Shown here: positions 15,820 through 23,341 of the stretch, in pieces | How the letters are laid out: each line of letters begins with the position of its first letter | Numbering within the stretch: position 1 is the first letter of the stretch | NCBI GenBank assembly: GCA_036496265.1 | Contig: DASXLL010000330.1 | Span: forward strand, 1-23,369 | Length of the DNA: 23,369 nucleotides | Direction of reading: 5' to 3' | From: CAYLLN01 sp036496265 | Lineage (GTDB): Bacteria > Planctomycetota > Planctomycetia > Pirellulales > Pirellulaceae | The notes under the pieces: model-generated | The model's database searches: none | Told to the model about the DNA's origin: nothing | Seen by the model: only the letters and a program-made list of their open reading frames with translations | Made by a program: the position numbers and the translations under genes

Positions 15820-17537
15820 TCGCCAATCGATTTCTCGCTTGCCTGCTCCTTCTCTGCGCCTTTGCGCCTCTGCGTGAGCTTTCTCATGCAGCCGACCGCC
15901 CCAACATTCTTCTCATCCTTGCCGATGATCTCGGCTATTCCGATGTCGGCTGCTACGGCGGCGAAATCCACACACCCAACATCAACGGTTTAGCCGCCAG
16001 CGGCCTCCGCTACACACAGTTTTATAATTGCACTCGCTGTTGCCCATCGCGCGCTTGCCTGTTGACCGGGCTTTATCCGCATCAGGCTGGCGTCGGTGAC
16101 ATGACTGGCGACCAAAATCAGCCTGGATATCGCGGCTCGCTGCAACCAAACTGCGTTACCTTTGGCCAGGTACTCAAATCTGCTGGCTACCGCACGGCCA
16201 TGGTCGGCAAATGGCACGTCGGCGACAACATCTCGCCCATCGATCGCGGCTTCGACAATTTCTACGGGTGGACGCGCGGTTACGGCGTCAACTCGTGGTA
16301 CGAGAAGACGATGATTCGCCTGCCTGTCGGCGCTCCGCAGCGGATGTATCAGCCGGGCGAGTATTTTGCCACCGACGCCCTCACGGATCACGCGGTCGAT
16401 TTTCTTGCCGACATGCGACAAGCAAAGTCGCCCTGGCTGCTCTATGTCGCTTATCAAGCGCCGCACTTCCCGCTCCACGCCCGCGACAACGAAGTGCTCG
16501 AATACCAGAATCGGTACCGTGAGGGTTGGGACAGGATTCGCGACGAGCGGTTGCAGCGGCAAAAGCAGATAAAGCTTGTGCCGCCTGATACGAAGCTGAC
16601 TCCTCGCAGTCCAATCCCGTTGCCTGCGGCCGCGGCTCGCAACGGCTCCGCAACGGAGGATGGCAACAATCCGCCGTGGAGTGCTCTCTCGACCCAGCGG
16701 CAGCACGACGTCGCGACTCGGATGGCCGTTTATGCGGCCATGGTGACGGGAATGGATCGCAACATCGGGCGCATCGTGGAAGATCTCCGCGCCAACGGCG
16801 ACTTGGACAACACGCTGATCATCTTTCTTAGCGATAACGGCGCTTGCGCCGAATGGGAACCATTTGGCTTCGACTTGCAGCCGCTCGATCCCAATCGGAT
16901 TCAGCCCGGCGTCGGCATTAATTTGGGCACTCAGGCCGCGCCGAGCCTGCTCCGCGATCCGAAAAACATCAGCACGATGTGGCATGCTGACGGCATGATC
17001 AGCTATGGCTCGGCTTGGGCCAATGTGGGTAGCACGCCGTGGCGGATGTATAAGCATGCGTGCCATGAAGGCGGGATTAGCGGCCCGATGATCGTGCATT
17101 GGCCTGCCCGCATTAAGGCCGGCAATGAGTTCCGCCGCCAGGTTGGGCATCTGGTCGATATCATGCCAACGTTTATGGAAGTGAGTGGTGCCCAGTATCC
17201 AGCGGAGAACGCTGGGCAGAAGATTGATCCGCCGGAAGGCAGAAGCATCGTGCCAACATTTGACGACAAGCCCATCGAGCGCGAGTTTCTGGCTTGGGAG
17301 CATGAAGGCAACGCGGCCCTTCGCGCGGGCGATTGGAAAATCGTTCGCCGTGGCGGGCAAAGTCCGTGGGAACTCTATAACATCGCCGCTGATCGCACTG
17401 AGTTGAACAACCTTGCGGACCAGCAAGCCGACCGAGTCAAATCGATGACTGCTAAGTGGCAAACGTGGGCCGAGCGAACTCACGTTTTCCCCAAGCCGGG
17501 CCCTGGTCCTAACGCAAAAACGAAAACCAAAAAATAA
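15816..17537 (+). CDS. Exported sulfatase 1 (CCPSR type)
   Basis: This 573-aa sulfatase has a signal peptide (about residues 1-25, ending SHA) and then the family opening RPNILLILADDLGYSD with metal ligands D37/D38. The maturation motif is C75-C-P-S-R79, in which C75 would become formylglycine, followed by LLTGLYPHQAG. GKWHVG, SDNGACAEW (second metal acidic pair) and EGGISGPMIVHWPAR complete the catalytic layout. It resembles exported arylsulfatases common in planctomycetes. The real substrate, a sulfated glycan or other sulfate ester, cannot be told. The start overlaps the amidohydrolase stop by 4 bp. The Leu/Ala core and end of its signal peptide are encoded by a repeat-like stretch (15849-15880). 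No formylglycine-generating enzyme gene lies in this window. Confidence 0.95.
   Translation: MIANRFLACLLLLCAFAPLRELSHAADRPNILLILADDLGYSDVGCYGGEIHTPNINGLAASGLRYTQFYNCTRCCPSRACLLTGLYPHQAGVGDMTGDQNQPGYRGSLQPNCVTFGQVLKSAGYRTAMVGKWHVGDNISPIDRGFDNFYGWTRGYGVNSWYEKTMIRLPVGAPQRMYQPGEYFATDALTDHAVDFLADMRQAKSPWLLYVAYQAPHFPLHARDNEVLEYQNRYREGWDRIRDERLQRQKQIKLVPPDTKLTPRSPIPLPAAAARNGSATEDGNNPPWSALSTQRQHDVATRMAVYAAMVTGMDRNIGRIVEDLRANGDLDNTLIIFLSDNGACAEWEPFGFDLQPLDPNRIQPGVGINLGTQAAPSLLRDPKNISTMWHADGMISYGSAWANVGSTPWRMYKHACHEGGISGPMIVHWPARIKAGNEFRRQVGHLVDIMPTFMEVSGAQYPAENAGQKIDPPEGRSIVPTFDDKPIEREFLAWEHEGNAALRAGDWKIVRRGGQSPWELYNIAADRTELNNLADQQADRVKSMTAKWQTWAERTHVFPKPGPGPNAKTKTKK
15849..15880. repeat. TGCGCCT-type low-complexity repeat encoding part of a signal peptide
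   Basis: CTCTGCGCCTTTGCGCCTCT followed by GCGTGAGCT is an internally repetitive stretch, with TGCGCCT occurring twice. It encodes residues about 12-22 (LLCAFAPLREL) of sulfatase 1. I recognise this sequence style as a widespread short interspersed repeat of planctomycetes and relatives, usually intergenic. That is from memory and was not searched. Confidence 0.55.
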
Positions 17538-17627
17538 AACACAATTGGAACACCGATCCTCACTAATCACCACCAATTAGTGTTGATTAGCGGTGATTAG
17601 TGTTCCCTTCTTCTTCGTCGGCAACAC
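17538..17627. repeat. Inverted and direct repeat element between sulfatases 1 and 2
   Basis: CACTAATCACC (17561-17571) and GGTGATTAGTG (17592-17602) are a perfect 11-bp inverted repeat with a 20-nt spacer. AATTAGTGTT (17576-17585), GATTAGCGGT and GATTAGTGTT (17596-17605) form a roughly 10-bp periodic series. GGAACAC (17547-17553) also matches GTGTTCC downstream as an outer inverted pair. The A/T-rich element fills the only sizeable gap in the operon. It could attenuate transcription, protect the mRNA, or be a passive dispersed repeat. Confidence 0.7.
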
Positions 17628-19040
17628 ATGGCATCACGCTTCGCATTTATCATTGTCTTGTTCCTGTCTGGCATTCAGTTTGCCGCTGACTCGCGGCCGC
17701 CGAACCTGGTTTTCATTCTGACGGACAACCAAGGTGCTTGGACGCTCGGCTGCTACGGCAATCCGGACATCCGCACGCCGAACATCGATCGCCTGGCGTC
17801 CGAGGGGATGCGTTTCACGCGTGCGTTGAGCTGCAACCCCGTCTGTTCGCCGACGCGGGCCACATTTCTCACTGGCTTGATTCCGTCGCAGCACGGCGTG
17901 CATTCGTTCCTCGACCCGAAATACATGATGGGCCCAGAGGCCTATAACACGCTCCGGGAATTCACGTCGCTGGGCGAAGTGCTCAAGGACGCTGGCTATG
18001 TATGCGGTCTCAGCGGCAAGTGGCATTTGGGCGCGAATCTCACGCCGAACGAAGGCTTCAGTTATTGGATTACCAAGCCCGACGGTTCTACGAACGAGTT
18101 TTACAACCAGCAAGTCATTGAAGACGGCAAGGTTCGTATCGAAGAAGGCTATACCACGGACCTCTGGACCAATCGTGGCGTCAAGTTCATCGAGCAGAAC
18201 AAAGACCGGCCGTTTTTCTTGTTCCTGGCCTACAACGGGCCGTATGTTCTGGGCAACATGATGCGGAATCAGTCGAAGAACCGCCATGCGCAAGAATATC
18301 GCGGTCATCACTTCCTGAGTTTTCCCGTCGATACGATGCATCCGTGGCAATTCGCCAACAAAAACTTCCACAACACGCAAACGGCGATGGAGCGGACGGC
18401 CTGCGAGGTGAGCGGAGTCGATGACGGCGTCGGCGAAGTCATGGCGACGCTGAAGCGGCTCAATCTCGACGACAACACGCTTGTCGTTTATGCCGCCGAT
18501 CAAGGCTGGATGGGCGGGCAGAACGGAATGTGGGGCATGGGTGATCATTTTAGACCCATCGGCGCTCACGAGTTGATGATGCAGATTCCGTTGATCTTTC
18601 GGCAGCCGGGAAAGATCGAAGCAGGTAAAACCAACGACTTGCTCGTAAGCAACTATGATTTCTTGCCGTCGGTGCTGGCCTATCTGGGTTTAGCCGACAA
18701 AACACCCTCGCAGCCGAAGCTGCCGGGTCGCGATTTCTCCAGCGCGTTGCGGAGCAAGCCGGTCGATTGGGAAAACGTCATTTACTATGAGATGGAAACC
18801 GTACGTGCTATTCGCGATGACGACTGGAAATACGTGGCGCGGCATCCGAACGGTCCCAATGAGCTGTACGACATGAAACGCGATCCGCAGGAGCGGGTTA
18901 ATTTGTTTGGCCAGGCAACTACCGACGCCAAGCAATCCGAAATGGCCAAGCGGCTGGACGCCTTCTTCGCCAAGTATGCCGATCCGCAATACGACATTTG
19001 GCACGGCGGCCGCTCCAAAGCTAAACGCCATACCCAATAG
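17628..19040 (+). CDS. Exported sulfatase 2 (CSPTR type)
   Basis: This 470-aa sulfatase starts with a short signal peptide (MASRFAFIIVLFLSGIQFAA). It then shows PNLVFILTDNQG, in which D33-N34 replaces the more usual Asp-Asp metal pair. The formylglycine motif is C73-S-P-T-R, followed by FLTGLIPSQHG. GKWHLG and AADQGWMGGQNGMWGMGDHF follow, so the second metal site uses Asp-Gln rather than Asp-Asn. The C-terminal region includes YYEMETVRAIRDDDWKY. These features put it in a different sulfatase subfamily from its neighbours, so a different sulfate position or sugar is likely. It sits 90 bp after sulfatase 1, across a repeat element, and 8 bp before sulfatase 3. No strong ribosome-binding site was seen before the ATG. 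Confidence 0.94.
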   Translation: MASRFAFIIVLFLSGIQFAADSRPPNLVFILTDNQGAWTLGCYGNPDIRTPNIDRLASEGMRFTRALSCNPVCSPTRATFLTGLIPSQHGVHSFLDPKYMMGPEAYNTLREFTSLGEVLKDAGYVCGLSGKWHLGANLTPNEGFSYWITKPDGSTNEFYNQQVIEDGKVRIEEGYTTDLWTNRGVKFIEQNKDRPFFLFLAYNGPYVLGNMMRNQSKNRHAQEYRGHHFLSFPVDTMHPWQFANKNFHNTQTAMERTACEVSGVDDGVGEVMATLKRLNLDDNTLVVYAADQGWMGGQNGMWGMGDHFRPIGAHELMMQIPLIFRQPGKIEAGKTNDLLVSNYDFLPSVLAYLGLADKTPSQPKLPGRDFSSALRSKPVDWENVIYYEMETVRAIRDDDWKYVARHPNGPNELYDMKRDPQERVNLFGQATTDAKQSEMAKRLDAFFAKYADPQYDIWHGGRSKAKRHTQ

Positions 19041-19048
19041 GAACTCTC

Positions 19049-20380
19049 GTGCGACACTTCCTCTTCCTCGCAACCTGCTCGTTCTCCGCGGCGATTGCCG
19101 CCGCGGAACGGCCCAATATTGTCTTTGTTCTCGCCGATGACATGGGGCCCGGCGATCTGGCGTGCTACGGCGGAACAATCGCGCCGACCCCGAACATCGA
19201 TCGCCTGGCGGCGGAAGGCATCCGCTTCACGCAATACTATAGCGCTTCGCCAATCTGTTCTCCTTCGCGGGTGGGCTGCACGACGGGAATGTTTCCGGCT
19301 CGCTGGAAGATCACCAGCTTTTTACAGGAGAAAAAAGGCAACCGGGCCTGCGAGCAGGCTGATTTTCTCGATCCAAAGGCTCCCTCGGTTGCTCGCTTGC
19401 TAAAAGGTGCTGGCTATGCGACCGCCCATTTCGGCAAATGGCACATGGGCGGCGGCCGCGACGTGACCGAGGCGCCAAAATTCGCGGCCTACGGCTTCGA
19501 CGAACACGCTGGAACCTACGAAAGCCCGGAGCCGGATCCAGACATCACGGCCACGGACTGGATTTGGTCGCCACAAGACAAGGTGAAGCGATGGGACCGG
19601 ACAGCGTTCTTCGTCGATAAGACCCTTGATTTTCTTAAGCGGCACAAAGGACAACCAGCGTACGTCAATGTGTGGCTAGACGATGTGCATACGCCGTGGG
19701 TGCCTAATGAAATGTCTCAAAGTCTCGGTCAGGCGAGAAAGGACACACCCGAAAGACTGCGGAGCGTTCTTGTCGAAACCGACCGCCAGATCGGTCGCCT
19801 GCTGGCCGGCATTCGCGACCTTGGCATCGATAATCAAACACTGGTCGTCTTTGCCAGCGACAATGGCGCTCTGCCGACTTTTCAGGGGCAGCGGTCGGCC
19901 GGCCTGCGCGGCAGCAAGCTCAGTTTGTATGAAGGCGGCATTCGGCTGCCGTTCATCGTTCGCTGGCCGGGGCATATGTCGAGCGGACGAGTGGATGAGA
20001 GGACGGTGATTGCCGCGGTCGATTTGCTGCCGACGTTTTGCGCACTTACCGGTGCAAAGTTACCGGACGACGTTTCGTTCGACGGGGAGGACCAAGGCCC
20101 CGCGCTGCGCGGCGAGCATCGCCCGCGTTCGATACCATTGTTTTGGGAATACGGCCGCAACAACGAATCGTTCCGCTATCCGGCCGGCCGCGATCGCAGT
20201 CCCAATCTGGCCATGCGAGATGCCCATTGGAAGCTGCTCGTAAACGTGGACGGCAGCGGGGCCGAACTTTATGATGTCGTTGAGGATCGGGGAGAAACGA
20301 AGAATTTGGCCGCGGAGTTTCCCGATCGCGCCAAAGAAATGAGTCAGCAAGTTCTCGCTTGGCGCAAATCGGTGCCGTAG
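19049..20380 (+). CDS. Exported sulfatase 3 (CSPSR type)
   Basis: This 443-aa sulfatase begins at a GTG. An AGGAA overlapping the previous stop gives well-spaced ribosome binding, and the signal peptide MRHFLFLATCSFSAAIAAAE supports the start. RPNIVFVLADDMGPGD carries the D30/D31 metal ligands. C70-S-P-S-R is the formylglycine site, followed by TGMFPARW. FGKWHMGGG, FASDNGALPTF and YEGGIRLPFIVRWPG complete the active site. It resembles arylsulfatase A-like enzymes of the planctomycete secretome. The gene lies 8 bp after sulfatase 2, and its TAG directly abuts the ATG at 20381, so it is clearly in the same transcription unit. The substrate is not readable from sequence. Confidence 0.94.
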   Translation: MRHFLFLATCSFSAAIAAAERPNIVFVLADDMGPGDLACYGGTIAPTPNIDRLAAEGIRFTQYYSASPICSPSRVGCTTGMFPARWKITSFLQEKKGNRACEQADFLDPKAPSVARLLKGAGYATAHFGKWHMGGGRDVTEAPKFAAYGFDEHAGTYESPEPDPDITATDWIWSPQDKVKRWDRTAFFVDKTLDFLKRHKGQPAYVNVWLDDVHTPWVPNEMSQSLGQARKDTPERLRSVLVETDRQIGRLLAGIRDLGIDNQTLVVFASDNGALPTFQGQRSAGLRGSKLSLYEGGIRLPFIVRWPGHMSSGRVDERTVIAAVDLLPTFCALTGAKLPDDVSFDGEDQGPALRGEHRPRSIPLFWEYGRNNESFRYPAGRDRSPNLAMRDAHWKLLVNVDGSGAELYDVVEDRGETKNLAAEFPDRAKEMSQQVLAWRKSVP

Positions 20381-23341
20381 ATGCAGACGCGGAATTTCTT
20401 TTGCCGCGGATTCACACGGATGACACGGATGAATGACAATCGGAAAACATTCGTGTTCATCGGGCTGCTCGTGGTTGCTGTGAGTTCGTCTGCCGCTGGT
20501 AAACCAACTTCGCCGTCGCGCGCAACAGGGCGTACTCCCTGGACGACATCGCGCGTCATCGGCTCACCCGATCCGCCGCCGCCTTACAAAATCGTCCGAG
20601 CGTTTCCCAATATGAAGCTTGAGAAGCCGCTGCTGCTTACTCGGTGCCCTGGCAGCGACCGATTGTTCATCGGCGAGCAAGCGGGCGTTTTGTATTCGTT
20701 CAAGAACGAGCCGGAAGCAAAGGCGGAAGTGTTCTTCGATCTCCGCAAGGAGCTGACGACGCTGTCTCTATCGCCCGGCAATCAGGGCGTCGATAACCTC
20801 TATGGCCTCGTGTTTCATCCGGACTTTGAAACAAACCGGCAATGCTTTGTCTGCTATACGCTCAAAGGCCCCGGCGGCGGCCAGCCGAACTTTGAAGATG
20901 GCTCGCGTGTCTCGCGATTTACGGTTACGAACACCGACCCGCCGAAAATCGATCCGGCCAGCGAGGAAATCGTCCTCACGTATCTTCAAGGCGGCCACAA
21001 CGGCGGCGATTTGCATTTCGGCCCGGATCGGATGCTGTATATCACGACCGGCGACGCTGCCAGCCCCAATCCGCCCGATTCGCTGAAAACCGGCCAGGAC
21101 AACTCCGATCTGCTGTCGTCCATTCTGCGGATTGATGTCGATCACAAGGACGCCGGCAAGAACTATGCGGTCCCCAAAGATAATCCGTTCGTCGGAATGC
21201 CAAACTTTCGGCCCGAAATCTGGGCTTACGGCTTTCGCAATCCGTGGCGGATGAGTTTTGATCGCGCGACCGGCCAGCTTTTCGTCGGCGATGTCGGGTG
21301 GGAGCTGTGGGAAATGGTGCATCGCGTCGAGCGGGGCGGCAATTACGGCTGGGCCGCGATGGAAGGCCCGCAGCCGATCAAGCCGGAAGAAACCAGCCCC
21401 ATTCCGATTACGCCGCCGCTGATTGCGTTGCCGCACACTTTGGCAGCGAGCGTCACCGGCGGCTATGTCTATCGCGGCCACAAATTGCCGGAGCTTGTCG
21501 GAGCGTACATTTTTGGCGATTGGGAAACGCGACGGCTGTGGGCGGCGCGGTTCGATGGCGATCGCGTGATCGAAATGCCGGAGATCACACGGCCGCAGGT
21601 CCGCATCGTGGCGTTCGGCGAAGACAACGACGGGGAGTTGTATTTTCTCGATCACGACTTGGGCACGATTCACACGCTTGAGCGCAACGATTCGGGCGGT
21701 CAGAACGTCGATTTTCCGAAAGCGATTTCGCAGACTGGAATTTTTGCGGACACTGCTAGTCAGCAGCCGGCTCCGGGCGTCTTGCCGTTCGCGATCAACA
21801 GCCACCAGTGGCAAGACGGTGCCATCGCCGAACGTTGGGCCGCGCTGCCAGGCACATCATCGGCCAAGCTGTATTCGCAGCCCAAGCCGATTCCCGGCAT
21901 GGTCAATTGGCACAACTTTCGGCTGCATTTTCCGGAAAACGCGGTCCTCGCAAAAACGATTTCGCTTGAGGGCCGGCGTATCGAAACGCAACTGCTGCAT
22001 TACGACGGCCAGGATTGGCAGCCGTACACGTATGTTTGGCGCGAAGACCAAACAGACGCTGACTTGGTTCCTGCTGACGGCAGCGAAAAGGAGGTTTCGG
22101 TTGGTGGTAAGAAAATGACGTGGCCGCTCTTCAGCCGCAGCCAATGCCGCCTATGTCACAGCGCCTGGTCGGAATATTCTCTCGGTTTTCAGGCCGAACA
22201 ACTAAATCGCCCCGGTTCCGATGGCCGCAATCAATTGATTTCACTGAGCGAATTGGGCCTGATTCAGCGGATCGATGCCAAGCTTCAGCCGCAGCCGGCC
22301 TTCGATGAAACATCGGCCGCTCGCGAACGACAAATCGTCGATCCAAACGATGCCAGCCAGCCGCTGGAAGCGCGTGCCCGCTCGTATCTGCATGCCAACT
22401 GTGGCCACTGCCATGCGTTTGGCGGCGGCGGCGCGGTCGGGTTGCGTTTACAGTTCCCCGTTTCTGTCAGCGAAATGTTGGCCGTGGGTGTTTCGCCCAC
22501 TCGTGGAGATTTCGGACTGCCGGGAGCGTGCATCATCAAGCCCGGCGAGCCGACCGCGAGCACGCTTTATTTCCGCATGGCCAAGTTCGGCCGCGATCGA
22601 ATGCCGCATTTGGGATCCGAGCGGCCGGACGAGGCGGGCCTCAAGCTTATCGAGGAATGGATCACTTCACTATCACCATCAGCCGGGAGCAAACCTGCTC
22701 CCGGTCCTTCGGAAGCGCTAAGCGATGTCCAATCGGCACTCGTCACGGCGCGTCGCCTCGCTCGCGCTGAAATGAGTTCCCCAGACCGCGATGCGCTGCT
22801 TGTTGCGGCCGCCAAAATTCCGGCCGGCCCGATTCGCGATCTTTTCGAAGGCTACTTCCCCGAGGATCAGCATGGCCGCCGTCTCGGCAGCAGTCCTCGT
22901 CCCACCAGTATCTTATCTGTGAAAGGTGATGTCGCCCGCGGCGAGCAACTCTTCTGGTCCACCGCGGTGAACTGTGGCTCATGCCACAAAATCGACGGCC
23001 GCGGCAACTTGGTCGGCCCCGATTTGTCTCACATTGCCAAGCAGCGGACGCGCGAAGACTTGCTCGACAGCCTGCTCGATCCCTCGCGGCGGATTGAGCC
23101 GCGGTTTGCGGCCTATGTCGCCCGCACGCACGACGGTCGCATCCTAACGGGCCTGATCATCAACCGCGACGCGACCGGCATACTGCTGCGAGACGCTCAA
23201 AACAAAGAGATCGTCCTCGCGTCGAACGAAATTGATGAGCTCAAGCCGTCGCGCCACTCCTTGATGCCCGATGGACAGATGGCAAGCTTGACCGCGCAGC
23301 AGGCGGCTGATTTACTCGCGTATCTAGCCCACCGAAATTAG
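20381..23341 (+). CDS. Sugar dehydrogenase-like beta-propeller fused to three CxxCH cytochrome motifs
   Basis: I keep the longest frame (986 aa). The ATG at 20429 is at least as likely a start, because MNDNRKTFVFIGLLVVAVSS forms a clean signal peptide. Residues about 60-440 match the PQQ-dependent soluble glucose dehydrogenase-like propeller: GLVFHPDF, GGHNGGDLHFGPDRMLYITT, EIWAYGFRNPWRMSFD, ERGGNYGW and GEDNDGELYFLDH. Residues about 445-770 resemble SO_2930/HNE_0200-type dihaem proteins: ETQLLHYDGQDWQPYTYVW, C589RLCH593 and C674GHCH678. The C-terminus (about 850-986) is the Pirellula/Verrucomicrobium-type haem domain: GDVARGEQLF, C865GSCH869, GRGNLVGPDL and LLDPSRRIEPRF. I infer periplasmic oxidation of a sugar-like substrate with electron transfer to covalent haem c. 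Whether PQQ binds is unproven. It is the last gene of the sulfatase operon. Confidence 0.93.
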   Translation: MQTRNFFCRGFTRMTRMNDNRKTFVFIGLLVVAVSSSAAGKPTSPSRATGRTPWTTSRVIGSPDPPPPYKIVRAFPNMKLEKPLLLTRCPGSDRLFIGEQAGVLYSFKNEPEAKAEVFFDLRKELTTLSLSPGNQGVDNLYGLVFHPDFETNRQCFVCYTLKGPGGGQPNFEDGSRVSRFTVTNTDPPKIDPASEEIVLTYLQGGHNGGDLHFGPDRMLYITTGDAASPNPPDSLKTGQDNSDLLSSILRIDVDHKDAGKNYAVPKDNPFVGMPNFRPEIWAYGFRNPWRMSFDRATGQLFVGDVGWELWEMVHRVERGGNYGWAAMEGPQPIKPEETSPIPITPPLIALPHTLAASVTGGYVYRGHKLPELVGAYIFGDWETRRLWAARFDGDRVIEMPEITRPQVRIVAFGEDNDGELYFLDHDLGTIHTLERNDSGGQNVDFPKAISQTGIFADTASQQPAPGVLPFAINSHQWQDGAIAERWAALPGTSSAKLYSQPKPIPGMVNWHNFRLHFPENAVLAKTISLEGRRIETQLLHYDGQDWQPYTYVWREDQTDADLVPADGSEKEVSVGGKKMTWPLFSRSQCRLCHSAWSEYSLGFQAEQLNRPGSDGRNQLISLSELGLIQRIDAKLQPQPAFDETSAARERQIVDPNDASQPLEARARSYLHANCGHCHAFGGGGAVGLRLQFPVSVSEMLAVGVSPTRGDFGLPGACIIKPGEPTASTLYFRMAKFGRDRMPHLGSERPDEAGLKLIEEWITSLSPSAGSKPAPGPSEALSDVQSALVTARRLARAEMSSPDRDALLVAAAKIPAGPIRDLFEGYFPEDQHGRRLGSSPRPTSILSVKGDVARGEQLFWSTAVNCGSCHKIDGRGNLVGPDLSHIAKQRTREDLLDSLLDPSRRIEPRFAAYVARTHDGRILTGLIINRDATGILLRDAQNKEIVLASNEIDELKPSRHSLMPDGQMASLTAQQAADLLAYLAHRN
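20401..20437. repeat. CACGGATGA tandem repeat at the cytochrome fusion N-terminus
   Basis: CACGGATGA occurs twice in tandem (20415-20423 and 20424-20432), preceded by CCGCGGATT. The 9-bp period keeps the reading frame, giving a duplicated Thr-Arg-Met, and supplies the alternative start codons at 20420 and 20429. The CCGCGGATT...CACGGATGA style is one I recognise from dispersed repeats in planctomycete and verrucomicrobial genomes. That is from memory and was not searched. Confidence 0.6.
22683..22704. repeat. Perfect 9-bp-stem palindrome inside the cytochrome fusion gene
   Basis: CCGGGAGCA (22683-22691) and TGCTCCCGG (22696-22704) are exact reverse complements around an AACC loop. The element encodes the AGSKPAPG-type linker between the dihaem module and the C-terminal haem domain. 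A perfect hairpin at a domain junction suggests an inserted palindromic repeat that kept the frame open. Confidence 0.7.

Noticed and set aside
15990..17576. 528-codon open frame on the minus strand opposite sulfatase 1
   Set aside because: The opposite strand encodes a complete sulfatase with all active-site motifs. The minus-strand product is Arg/His-rich with no recognisable domain, as expected from high-GC codon bias.
20768..21814. 348-codon minus-strand frame opposite the cytochrome fusion
   Set aside because: It lies wholly within the propeller-coding region, and the product is Arg/Ala-rich without motifs.
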